From contig JAAZAP010000374.1 of NCBI GenBank assembly GCA_012514255.1, positions 1 through 24,674 of the forward strand: a DNA stretch of 24,674 bases, read 5' to 3'. Positions 7,859 to 14,733 of the stretch are shown here, piece by piece (position 1 is the stretch's first letter; each line of letters starts with the position of its first letter). The notes under the pieces are model-generated. The model was given only the letters and a program-made list of their open reading frames with translations. It did no database searches and was not told where the DNA came from. The position numbers and the translations under genes are program-made. The DNA comes from Bacteroidales bacterium (GTDB lineage: Bacteria; Bacteroidota; Bacteroidia; Bacteroidales; VadinHA17).

Positions 7859-9091
7859 ATGGAGACGCTTCTTGACAGATTCCTCAACTATGTCCGATTC
7901 GAGACCAGGCCAGACGACACGAATCCCTCATCTCCTTCGTCAGTGGAACAGATGCTTTTCGCCGAGCGTCTGACAGCTGAGCTGGAAAAGATAGGTATGG
8001 AAGAGGTAAACCTTGATGGCAATGGTTATGTAATGGCCACTCTGCCTTCCAACAACGGTACTGAGGTTCCTGTCATAGGGTTCATAGCCCACATGGATAC
8101 CAGTCCGGAGGCCCCTTCCGCCAATATCAATCCGCTGGTTCACAGTAATTATGAAGGCAATGACCTTGTGCTCAACAAAGAGCGTAACATTGTACTTTCG
8201 CCGGCTGATTTCCCGGAACTGACTGCTTACGGTGGAAAAACAATTATCACTTCAGACGGCACCACACTGCTAGGTGCTGACGACAAGGCCGGAATAGCAG
8301 AAATAATAACGGCATGTGAGCATCTGATTGCGAACCCTTCCCTTAAACATGGAAAGATAAGGATTGCATTTACACCTGACGAGGAGATTGGAAGAGGCGC
8401 CGACAATTTCAATGTCAAGGCGTTCGGGGCTGACTGGGCCTATACCCTGGACGGCGGTGGCATAGGGGAGCTTGAATATGAAAATTTCAATGCTGCTGCC
8501 GCTGCCGTTACGATAAGGGGTCGTAGCGTACACCCCGGCACAGCCATGGATACAATGATCAATTCAATTATGCTTGCCCATGAGCTGGACGGACTCCTTC
8601 CCTCAGAAGAAAGGCCCGAGCATACGACAGGATACGAAGGATTCTTCCACCTTTATGACCTCAGGGGTACGGTGGAGGAGACAGACATGAAGTACATCAT
8701 CAGGGATCATGATCCGGTAAAGTTCAGTGAAAGGAAGAAGATCATGAACGCTGCCGCAGAAGAGATAAGAAGGAGGTACCCCTCCGCTGACATCACCGTT
8801 GCCATTAAGGATCAGTACTTCAATATGAAGGAGATCATTGAAGCCAATTATCATACAATCGAAGCGGCCATTGATGCCTACCGCAAGGCAGGGATTGAGC
8901 CGGTGATAAAACCCGTCAGGGGAGGCACCGATGGTGCCAGGCTTTCATTTATGGGACTCCCCTGCCCCAATCTCTTTACGGGAGGCCACAACTATCACGG
9001 AAGATTTGAATACATCCCCCTTCAGTCCATGGAAAAGGCAGTGGAGGTAATAATCAACCTGTGTACCTCAGAAAAAACATTTAAGAAATGA
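7859..9091 (+). CDS. pepT: Peptidase T (tripeptidase, M20B)
   Basis: This cytosolic dizinc tripeptide aminopeptidase has 410 residues from ATG 7859, which matches the usual family length (about 405-415). Zinc ligands and catalytic residues align with the Salmonella enzyme: His78 and Asp80 (AHMDTS), Asp141 (GADDKAG), Glu175-Glu176 (PDEEIG), Asp198 (LDGGG) and His380 (GGHNYHG). The dimerisation lid carries GRSVHPG. A TTG at 7823 would add 12 residues unlike the family, so I rejected it. The stop overlaps the next start (ATGA), so it is translationally coupled to the M28 lipoprotein peptidase. Upstream, TAAATTTA (7828-7835) is one base off the -7 consensus but lacks a partner element. Confidence 0.93.
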   Translation: METLLDRFLNYVRFETRPDDTNPSSPSSVEQMLFAERLTAELEKIGMEEVNLDGNGYVMATLPSNNGTEVPVIGFIAHMDTSPEAPSANINPLVHSNYEGNDLVLNKERNIVLSPADFPELTAYGGKTIITSDGTTLLGADDKAGIAEIITACEHLIANPSLKHGKIRIAFTPDEEIGRGADNFNVKAFGADWAYTLDGGGIGELEYENFNAAAAAVTIRGRSVHPGTAMDTMINSIMLAHELDGLLPSEERPEHTTGYEGFFHLYDLRGTVEETDMKYIIRDHDPVKFSERKKIMNAAAEEIRRRYPSADITVAIKDQYFNMKEIIEANYHTIEAAIDAYRKAGIEPVIKPVRGGTDGARLSFMGLPCPNLFTGGHNYHGRFEYIPLQSMEKAVEVIINLCTSEKTFKK

Positions 9092-10731
9092 AGAGATCAT
9101 TTACATTAATGGCCATCACTGCACTGGCGGTCATGGCCCTTCTTACGGCTTCATGTGACAGAGACCGGACCCTGGAAGAAGCTTCGGAGACAATCACTGC
9201 CGGAGAGCTTCGTGACTACACCCGGATCCTGGGCGCCGACAGCATGATGGGCAGAAAACCCTTCACACCGGGTGAGGAGATAACCATTAAGTATCTGTCC
9301 GGCGAGCTTGAAAATCTCGGCTTTAAACCGGCATTTGACAACAGTTGGTACCAGGAGGTTCCGATGGTGGAAATAACAACCGCGGTTGACGGCAAGGCCC
9401 TCATAACCTGCGGCAGGAACAGGCTGGAACTGGCAGCGCCCGATGAGATAGCCGTTGAATCACCCTCAATGAGCCAGTATGTGGAGCTCGAAGAGATCCC
9501 GATGGTCTTCTGCGGTTTCGGTATTGTGGCCCCTGAATACGGATGGGATGATTTTGCCGGGCTTGACGTGAAGGGAAAATGCGCTGTTGTCCTGGTCAAT
9601 GATCCGGGACTCTATACCGGTGACTCAACCCTGTTCAAGGGAAAGGAGATGACCTATTACGGCCGGTGGACCTATAAGTACGAGGAGGCTGCCAGGCAGG
9701 GTGCTGCAGCAATACTCATTATCCATGAGACAGTTGGCGCAGGTTACGATTACTCAATCCCGCGTAAGAGCTCATTATCGCCGGGCCTGTACATGGAGCC
9801 GGTGAAAGGCGATAAGGAACCCTGCCCGGTGACCGGATGGATAAATGCCGAAGCAGCCTCAAAATTATTCGGCCTGCTCGGATATGATGTGGAATCGCTT
9901 CGGAAAGAAGCCTGTCAGCAGGGATACAAAGGGTTTGAAACCGATGCAGCCATCTCTCTCAGGCTTACCAACAGCCACACCAGAAACAGCTCAATGAACG
10001 TTGCAGGTATTCTACACGGTACCACCGCGGCTGAGGAATGTGTCATCATTTCTGCTCACTGGGATCACTTCGGGATAGGAGAAAAGGAGAAGGGCGACTC
10101 CATCTATAACGGCGCTGTTGATAACGGCACCTCCATGGCCTGGGCTTTTGAAATCGGCGAAGCCTTCGCTTCAATGAAGAAGAGACCTGCAAGATCAGTT
10201 ATCCTCTTCTTCCCTACCGCAGAGGAGCAGGGTCTGCTGGGATCAACATGGTTTGCAGCACACCCGCCCGTTGAGGTGAAAAACATTATCGCCGCCCTTA
10301 ATAATGACCTTCTTCTGCCAATCGGAAGGATGAATGACATCATGGTGACCGGTTACGGACAGTCGGAACTGGATGACCTGCTCGCTATTGCAGCCCACCG
10401 CCAGGGAAGGTATATTATGCCCGATCCCCATCCTGAGACAGGTATGTACTTTCGCTCTGACCACTTCCCCTTCGCACGCGTTGGTGTACCTGCCCTCTTC
10501 GCCCGCGGTAACTGTGACAGCAGGAAATACGGAAAAGAGTGGGCCGCGGAACAGGAAAGAGACTATCTTGACAACAGATACCATAAGCCCGCTGATAACT
10601 ACTACCCTGATATGGACTTCGATGGCATCGAAGAGGACGCCAGAGCTATCCTGGAAGTGGCTTACAAAATCGTTACAAGTGATATCAGACCTGGCTGGAA
10701 ACCCGGATCTGAATTTGCAAATATCAGATAA
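9088..10731 (+). CDS. M28 family zinc aminopeptidase with PA-like insert, lipoprotein
   Basis: This 547-residue protein has a lipoprotein signal: hydrophobic residues 7-19, then LTASC with Cys23 as the acylated residue. A PA-like (protease-associated) segment lies at about 130-245, and the M28 catalytic domain at about 300-530. The two-zinc site is complete: His324 and Asp326 (SAHWDHF), Asp345 (GAVDNGT), Glu379-Glu380 (PTAEEQG), Asp407 (NNDLL) and His459 (RSDHFPF). It should release N-terminal residues from peptides on the periplasmic or outer surface. Its ATG overlaps the pepT stop by four bases. The pair could work in sequence, exported trimming then cytosolic tripeptide cleavage, which is inference. 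Of the peptidases in the window, this and pepT are separate from the proline cluster. Confidence 0.88.
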   Translation: MKRSFTLMAITALAVMALLTASCDRDRTLEEASETITAGELRDYTRILGADSMMGRKPFTPGEEITIKYLSGELENLGFKPAFDNSWYQEVPMVEITTAVDGKALITCGRNRLELAAPDEIAVESPSMSQYVELEEIPMVFCGFGIVAPEYGWDDFAGLDVKGKCAVVLVNDPGLYTGDSTLFKGKEMTYYGRWTYKYEEAARQGAAAILIIHETVGAGYDYSIPRKSSLSPGLYMEPVKGDKEPCPVTGWINAEAASKLFGLLGYDVESLRKEACQQGYKGFETDAAISLRLTNSHTRNSSMNVAGILHGTTAAEECVIISAHWDHFGIGEKEKGDSIYNGAVDNGTSMAWAFEIGEAFASMKKRPARSVILFFPTAEEQGLLGSTWFAAHPPVEVKNIIAALNNDLLLPIGRMNDIMVTGYGQSELDDLLAIAAHRQGRYIMPDPHPETGMYFRSDHFPFARVGVPALFARGNCDSRKYGKEWAAEQERDYLDNRYHKPADNYYPDMDFDGIEEDARAILEVAYKIVTSDIRPGWKPGSEFANIR

Positions 10732-10803
10732 CTAGTAATTTAAATCTATCAGGAACAGTTTTGAAACAATTAAGTCAATCGTTTTACGTTATTTTATTAA
10801 CAG

Positions 10804-10819
10804 TGTGAATTTATTCACA
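10804..10819. promoter_or_regulatory. Rex-like operator palindrome upstream of the hydrogenase cluster
   Basis: TGTGAATTTATTCACA has perfect 7-bp arms around a TT centre. It equals the inner 16 bases of the Rex consensus TTGTGAA-N4-TTCACAA, with only the outermost base on each side differing (G at 10803, T at 10820). Rex is an NADH/NAD+-sensing repressor that controls NADH-oxidising hydrogenase and fermentation genes in several phyla. The site covers the -33 element and the spacer of the promoter at 10804-10836, where bound protein would block RNA polymerase. A CRP/FNR-family site (TGTGA-N6-TCACA, including HcpR) is also matched. The centre, near -31, is poorly placed for activation of that type but right for repression. 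Confidence 0.65.
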
Positions 10820-10836
10820 TTAAATTTATATCTTTG
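10804..10836 (+). promoter_or_regulatory. Promoter of the hydrogenase gene cluster
   Basis: TATCTTTG (10829-10836) is a full match to the -7 consensus. TGTG (10804-10807), one base off TTTG, lies 21 bases upstream, the same spacing as the other promoters here. Transcription would start near 10843, leaving a leader of about 32 bases before the ATG at 10875. The preceding 70 bases (10732-10803) are AT-rich and show no clear terminator for the M28 gene. Confidence 0.6.
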
Positions 10837-10874
10837 CACTGCCTTTTATTTATAATGTATCAAAGACTGACGAA

Positions 10875-11219
10875 ATGAAAGTTGAAGAGATCTGCTCTGT
10901 TCTGAACGGAGAACTGGTATGCGGCTGTGATAAAAACAACCATGAGGTTAACTATGCATTCGCCTCTGACCTGATGAGTGACGTGCTGACAATAAACTGC
11001 AACAACCTGCTCCTCATTACCGGGCTTGCCAACCTGCAGACAATACGCACGGCCGAGATGTCAGATATAAACTGCATTCTCTTCGTCAGGAACAAATCGG
11101 TCACCCCGGAGATGAAAAACCTGGCAGAAGAGCTGGGAATGACACTTATCACCTGCCCGTCAACAATGTTCAGGGCCTCCGGTGAACTATACAGGGCAGG
11201 AATGAAACCACTGTTCTGA
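10875..11219 (+). CDS. DRTGG-domain protein 1
   Basis: This 114-residue protein begins MKVEEICSVLNGELVCG and contains YAFASDLMSDVL, the core seen in small DRTGG-domain proteins. It resembles the second such protein at 13043-13375, which has GYASDLLSDVMG in the same place. DRTGG domains are small alpha/beta folds of unknown ligand, best known as the middle region of some phosphotransacetylases, and stand-alone versions occur beside [FeFe]-hydrogenase genes in anaerobes. There is no signal peptide, so it is cytosolic. It is the first gene of the cluster behind the Rex-like operator, six bases ahead of the RsbT-like ATPase gene. Function unknown; a ligand-binding or adaptor role in redox regulation is inferred. 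Confidence 0.65.
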   Translation: MKVEEICSVLNGELVCGCDKNNHEVNYAFASDLMSDVLTINCNNLLLITGLANLQTIRTAEMSDINCILFVRNKSVTPEMKNLAEELGMTLITCPSTMFRASGELYRAGMKPLF

Positions 11220-11225
11220 CAAAAC

Positions 11226-11657
11226 ATGGCAATGAGTTTCGAATATAAGGTCACAGGAGGCGATTTCACCCGCGCAGGTTATGCATCAAGCCAGGTCAAA
11301 AAGATGCTGAAGCAGCTCGGTGTGGACAATACGGTCATCAAAAGAGTGGTGGTCTGTCTCTACGAGGCCGAAGTAAACATTGTAGCTCATGCCTGGGACG
11401 GCATTATCAGTGTTGACCTCAACACGGACTCAATATTCCTGAAGCTCACTGATAACGGCCCCGGGATTGCCAATATTGACCAGGCTATGCAGAAGGGCTA
11501 TTCAACAGCCTCTCCCCAGGTAAGGGAGATGGGATTCGGGGCAGGGATGGGGCTGCCCAATATAAGCGCCAATGCTGACAGGTTCGTAATAAACAGTGAA
11601 CCGGGTGCAGGCACCACGCTTGAAATAACAATAAATCTGAACAGCAACGCTGTCTGA
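11226..11657 (+). CDS. Stand-alone GHKL ATPase 1 (RsbT/RsbW-like serine kinase or anti-sigma type)
   Basis: This 143-residue protein is a single HATPase_c domain. The N box is at about 46-55 (LYEAEVNIVAH, Asn51 for Mg-ATP), the G1 box is DNGPGI (Asp76-Ile81), and the flexible G2 lid is GFGAGMGLP (103-111). The order and short length match the anti-sigma/switch kinases RsbW, SpoIIAB and RsbT rather than a histidine kinase: there is no dimerisation domain with a phospho-accepting His. Its partner is not apparent; no STAS-domain or sigma-factor gene is nearby. It sits between DRTGG protein 1 and the H-cluster sensor-like protein, six and four bases apart, so it could transmit the signal of that protein. 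ATG 11226 is used; ATG 11232 is also possible. Confidence 0.75.
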   Translation: MAMSFEYKVTGGDFTRAGYASSQVKKMLKQLGVDNTVIKRVVVCLYEAEVNIVAHAWDGIISVDLNTDSIFLKLTDNGPGIANIDQAMQKGYSTASPQVREMGFGAGMGLPNISANADRFVINSEPGAGTTLEITINLNSNAV

Positions 11658-11661
11658 AAAA

Positions 11662-13056
11662 ATGAAAAACGGATTCTTTCATCATGCGCTGACCATCCGT
11701 GAGGATATATGCACCGGTTGTTCTCTCTGTATGAGGGTCTGCCCTACCGAGGCTCTCCGCATACGCAATGGCAAAGCCTGCCTGATAGAGGACCGCTGCA
11801 TCGACTGTGGCGAGTGCTTCAGAAAGTGTCCGGTGCATGCCATCATCATTGAACAGGATGACTTCAGCCGCATCTATGATTACCGTCACAGGGTGGCGCT
11901 GGTGCCGGCAGTACTTCACGGGCAGTTCAGGCATGAGGTCTCAATGGCTGACATCAGTGCTGTACTGAAGAGTATGGGATTCACGTGGGTGTATGAGGTT
12001 GAACATGGGGCTGAGATACTTAAGCCTGCCATTGAGGAGATGATGAATGAAAGAAATCTCCCCCGCCCGGTCATCTCAAGCTATTGCCCTGCTATCGTCC
12101 GCCTGATACAGGTGCGGTTTCCAGCCCTGATCAAAAACCTCTCTACTGTAAAGGCTCCTTTGGATATGGCAGCCTTTTACTGCCGGAAGGTATTGCGTGA
12201 CCGGGGAGCTCACAACGCCGAGATCGGAGTCTTTTACGTCACCCCCTGTGCAGCAAAGATTGCTGCAGTGAAATCGCCTGTGGGGGATGAGTCAAGCCCT
12301 ATAAGTGGAGTGATAAACATGGACTTCATCTTTAATATGATCAACCGCACACTCAGAAATAAGGGAGAGCTGCCACATGATGACGGTCATGCCTACTCGG
12401 TTGATCCTGACACTCTTCTCTGGAGCCTTACTGACGGCGAGGCATCATGCATCAACGGCAGCACCCTGGCTATTGACGGGATGAACAATGTGACAGAGTT
12501 TCTCGAGAAGCTTGAAAATGATGAGATCACGGGAGTGGATTACCTCGAACTGAGGGCCTGTGACGAGGGTTGTGCCGGCGGCGTACTCCTTTCATCAAAC
12601 CGGTTCCTGGTAGCTGAACGACTGCGCAGGAAAGCCCGTAACCTCCAACCCGGAGAGACAGCCCGGGAAAAAGGTGACCTGCCTGACATAGAGGCCTATA
12701 ACGAATACCTGATGAAGAAGGTTAAAATAACAACAGATATCAAACCACGTTCGATGTACCGCCTGTCAGGCGACCGCGATGAGGCAATGCGCATGATGAA
12801 ACGGTCGAGACGCCTGATGTGCTGGTTGCCGGGCACCGACTGCGGGCTCTGCGGAGCTCCCTCCTGCCAGGCCCTTGTTGAAGATATTGTCCGTCACCGC
12901 GGTGATATCTCCCAGTGCGTCTTCATACGCGAGTCAAATATGGAAAAGGAGCTGATGGACCGGGAGAGATCGGCAGGTATAATGAAACGGATTTGGGGAG
13001 AAAATAATTTCACAAAGAACTGCAATAAGAAAGGAGCTGAAAATGAAAGTAACTGA
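11662..13056 (+). CDS. Hydrogenase-like Fe-S protein (putative sensory [FeFe] hydrogenase, HydS-like)
   Basis: This 464-residue protein has two [4Fe-4S] ferredoxin motifs (Cys17/20/23/27 and Cys46/49/52/56). An H-cluster domain follows (about 75-320), then a C-terminal Fe-S domain like that of RnfB and CdhD (LPGTDCGLCGAPSC, Cys394/397/402, and Cys419). All four H-cluster ligands are kept: Cys142, Cys196, Cys300 and Cys304. The L1 motif, however, is SSYCPA instead of TSCCPG, so Tyr141 replaces the proton-shuttling Cys. In L2, Thr194 replaces Met in TPCAAK. These changes are typical of the putative sensory (group C-like) or otherwise divergent hydrogenases. Clostridial relatives often continue into PAS plus kinase or SpoIIE phosphatase domains; here only a charged tail follows, so output must act in trans. 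A role as a redox or H2 sensor is inferred; low catalytic activity is expected. Confidence 0.8.
   Translation: MKNGFFHHALTIREDICTGCSLCMRVCPTEALRIRNGKACLIEDRCIDCGECFRKCPVHAIIIEQDDFSRIYDYRHRVALVPAVLHGQFRHEVSMADISAVLKSMGFTWVYEVEHGAEILKPAIEEMMNERNLPRPVISSYCPAIVRLIQVRFPALIKNLSTVKAPLDMAAFYCRKVLRDRGAHNAEIGVFYVTPCAAKIAAVKSPVGDESSPISGVINMDFIFNMINRTLRNKGELPHDDGHAYSVDPDTLLWSLTDGEASCINGSTLAIDGMNNVTEFLEKLENDEITGVDYLELRACDEGCAGGVLLSSNRFLVAERLRRKARNLQPGETAREKGDLPDIEAYNEYLMKKVKITTDIKPRSMYRLSGDRDEAMRMMKRSRRLMCWLPGTDCGLCGAPSCQALVEDIVRHRGDISQCVFIRESNMEKELMDRERSAGIMKRIWGENNFTKNCNKKGAENESN
13030..13036 (+). promoter_or_regulatory. Strong Shine-Dalgarno for DRTGG protein 2
   Basis: AAAGGAG lies six bases before the ATG at 13043, inside the end of the hydrogenase-like gene, whose stop is at 13056. 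Most genes in this window lack such a site, so it supports independent initiation at this overlapping start. Confidence 0.55.
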
Positions 13057-13375
13057 CATCGTTGAAAAGTTGAACCTGAAGGTCTTCTCAGGGCACGAGG
13101 GACTGGGCAGGGAGCTGACGGGAGGATATGCCTCCGACCTGCTCAGCGATGTTATGGGACATGCCACGGCGGGTACTGTGTGGATCACCATACAGACCCA
13201 CCGTAACGTGATGGCAATAGCATCACTGCGTGATCTCTCTGCAGTTATCATCACCTGCGGCGAGAAGCCTGGTGATGATACAATCGCACAGAGCAATGAG
13301 GAAGCAATACCGGTGCTCGGCACTGACCTCCCTTCTTTTGAGATTGCGGGCAGACTCTACTCCCTTATCAGCTGA
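13043..13375 (+). CDS. DRTGG-domain protein 2
   Basis: This 110-residue cytosolic protein (MKVTDIVEKLNLKVFSG at the start) is a paralogue of the protein at 10875-11219. They share the N-terminal helix-turn pattern, the (Y)ASDLLSDV core at about 34-43 and a hydrophobic strand near residues 66-72 (SAVIITC here). It overlaps the hydrogenase-like gene by 14 bases, and a strong Shine-Dalgarno precedes its ATG. The next gene (PHP protein) starts two bases after its stop. The two DRTGG proteins flank the ATPase and hydrogenase-like genes, which suggests duplication within one regulatory unit, perhaps forming a heteromer. Function unknown. Confidence 0.65.
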   Translation: MKVTDIVEKLNLKVFSGHEGLGRELTGGYASDLLSDVMGHATAGTVWITIQTHRNVMAIASLRDLSAVIITCGEKPGDDTIAQSNEEAIPVLGTDLPSFEIAGRLYSLIS

Positions 13376-13377
13376 TC

Positions 13378-14091
13378 ATGAGACCGGTCAGGGCAGATCT
13401 GCATATCCATTCCCTCCTTTCGCCATGCGGCTCACTGGAGATGACTCCCCGGGAGATTATCTCACGCGCCGCAGCAAAAGGACTGGAGATGATTGCCGTC
13501 TCTGATCACAACAGCACACTGCATTGCGAGCTGACAGTCTCCCTGGGAAAGAGGGCAGGCATAACGGTCCTGAGAGCAGCAGAGGTCACCAGCGCGGAAG
13601 ATGTCCATTCACTGGTACTCCTGCCCGATGAGGAAGCAAGGATCTCATTCCAGGTATGGATAGACAGACACATGACACATATACCGTATAATCCGGATAT
13701 CTTCGGTGACCAGGTAGTGATTGATGAGGATGAAAACATTATTCTCACGGTAAATCATTTCCTTACTGCAGCGCTGAACGCCACTCTTGATGAGGTGGAA
13801 GTTGCAGCCCACAGTCATGGCGGCCTCTTTATCCCTGCACATATTGACAGGCCCTCCATGAGCATCATCAGTCAGCTCGGATTCATTCCTGACGATCTTT
13901 ATATAGATGCAGCAGAGGTGGTTGGACGTACGCCGGAGCTGCTCCACCCGGTAATCCGCAACTCTGATGCTCATATCCCGGAACATATAGGCAGACGATT
14001 CACCACATACATGCTTGATCATCCTTCATTTGAGGAGCTGTCAATGGCTCTCAGAGGCGAAAAGGGCAGGTATATAATGACAGATAAGTGA
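13378..14091 (+). CDS. PHP-domain metal-dependent phosphoesterase
   Basis: This 237-residue cytosolic protein shows the full set of PHP metal-binding motifs: DLHIHSLLSPCG (His9, His11), SDHN (Asp43, His44), the Glu at AAEV (Glu69), His77, PAHID (His155) and NSDAH (Asp197, His199). PHP enzymes hydrolyse phosphate esters (histidinol phosphate, 3',5'-bisphosphates, nucleic-acid ends) with a di- or trinuclear metal site. An intact site means activity is likely, but the substrate is unknown. It starts two bases after DRTGG protein 2, and its stop overlaps the start of the second ATPase gene (TGATG). PHP proteins accompany hydrogenase clusters of this type in clostridia in my recollection. Roles in nucleotide signalling or RNA 5'-end trimming are open possibilities. 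Confidence 0.8.
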   Translation: MRPVRADLHIHSLLSPCGSLEMTPREIISRAAAKGLEMIAVSDHNSTLHCELTVSLGKRAGITVLRAAEVTSAEDVHSLVLLPDEEARISFQVWIDRHMTHIPYNPDIFGDQVVIDEDENIILTVNHFLTAALNATLDEVEVAAHSHGGLFIPAHIDRPSMSIISQLGFIPDDLYIDAAEVVGRTPELLHPVIRNSDAHIPEHIGRRFTTYMLDHPSFEELSMALRGEKGRYIMTDK

Positions 14092-14657
14092 TGAAGGAGA
14101 TAGCGCTGCATATTATGGATATTGCACAGAATTCCATCAGGGCAGACGCCAGTGAGATCACTGTCACCCTGGGTGAATCGGTTTCTGATGACACCCTGAC
14201 ACTGACCATTGATGACAATGGCACAGGTATGGAACCGGATGCCTGCAGAAGGGCATCTGATCCTTGGTTTACCTCAAGGACAACCAGAAAAGTGGGCATG
14301 GGACTGCCGCTCCTGCAGATGAATGCCAGGCTCTCCGGGGGAGAGATGACCATAGACTCGGCTCCCGGAAAAGGCACCACGGTATTTGCCACCTTCGGAT
14401 ACAGCCATGTTGACAGGCCCCCGCTGGGTGACGTCAGCGGGACCATGGCGCTGCTCATAATGGCAAATCCCGCGATCAACATTACCTACAACCATCTATG
14501 CGAAGGCAACCGCTGGGGCATCTCAACCAACCAGATAAAGGAGGAACTCGGGGAGGGCGCTCTTGCAGACCTGACCATTGTCAGTTCATTGAAGGAGATC
14601 ATCAGTCAGAATGTTGCAGAACTGAGGAATTATCAGCCGGGATATGACAAATATTAG
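14091..14657 (+). CDS. Stand-alone GHKL ATPase 2 with C-terminal extension
   Basis: From the ATG at 14091 (TGATG overlap with the PHP stop) the protein has 188 residues. A GTG at 14088 is a possible alternative. The HATPase_c domain spans about 1-115: N box DIAQNSIRA (Asn14), G1 box DDNGTGM, F-box-like DPWFTSR and G2 box VGMGLPLLQ. These resemble the ATPase domain of sensor histidine kinases more than RsbW, yet there is no phospho-accepting His domain. Residues about 118-188 form an extra alpha/beta region (from GTMALLIMANPAINITY) with no domain I recognise. It closes the regulatory half of the cluster, 76 bases before the HndB-like gene. It may act as a kinase or as an ATP-dependent switch; partner unknown. 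Confidence 0.7.
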   Translation: MKEIALHIMDIAQNSIRADASEITVTLGESVSDDTLTLTIDDNGTGMEPDACRRASDPWFTSRTTRKVGMGLPLLQMNARLSGGEMTIDSAPGKGTTVFATFGYSHVDRPPLGDVSGTMALLIMANPAINITYNHLCEGNRWGISTNQIKEELGEGALADLTIVSSLKEIISQNVAELRNYQPGYDKY

Positions 14658-14679
14658 GAATTTAGTTACTTATTGAGGA

Positions 14680-14687
14680 TAGATTTG
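14680..14687 (+). promoter_or_regulatory. Possible internal promoter before the structural hydrogenase genes
   Basis: TAGATTTG matches TAnnTTTG and lies in the only sizeable gap inside the cluster (76 bases between ATPase 2 and the HndB-like gene). No convincing -33 TTTG is seen at 19-21 bases upstream. It would allow the structural genes to be expressed above the regulatory ones. Confidence 0.35.
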
Positions 14688-14733
14688 CGCTGCAATTCAG
14701 GCGTACGGACAAAAAAGACAAATTATACTTGAA

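Noticed and set aside
10804..10819. CRP-type activator site
   Set aside because: The half-sites fit TGTGA-N6-TCACA, but the centre near -31 is not an activator position, and the wider TGTGAA/TTCACA match and NADH-linked target favour Rex. Kept as an alternative, not as the call.
11485..11934. A 149-codon minus-strand open frame across the ATPase 1 / hydrogenase-like boundary
   Set aside because: It overlaps two well-supported genes, and its translation is Cys/Leu/Arg-rich without recognisable motifs.
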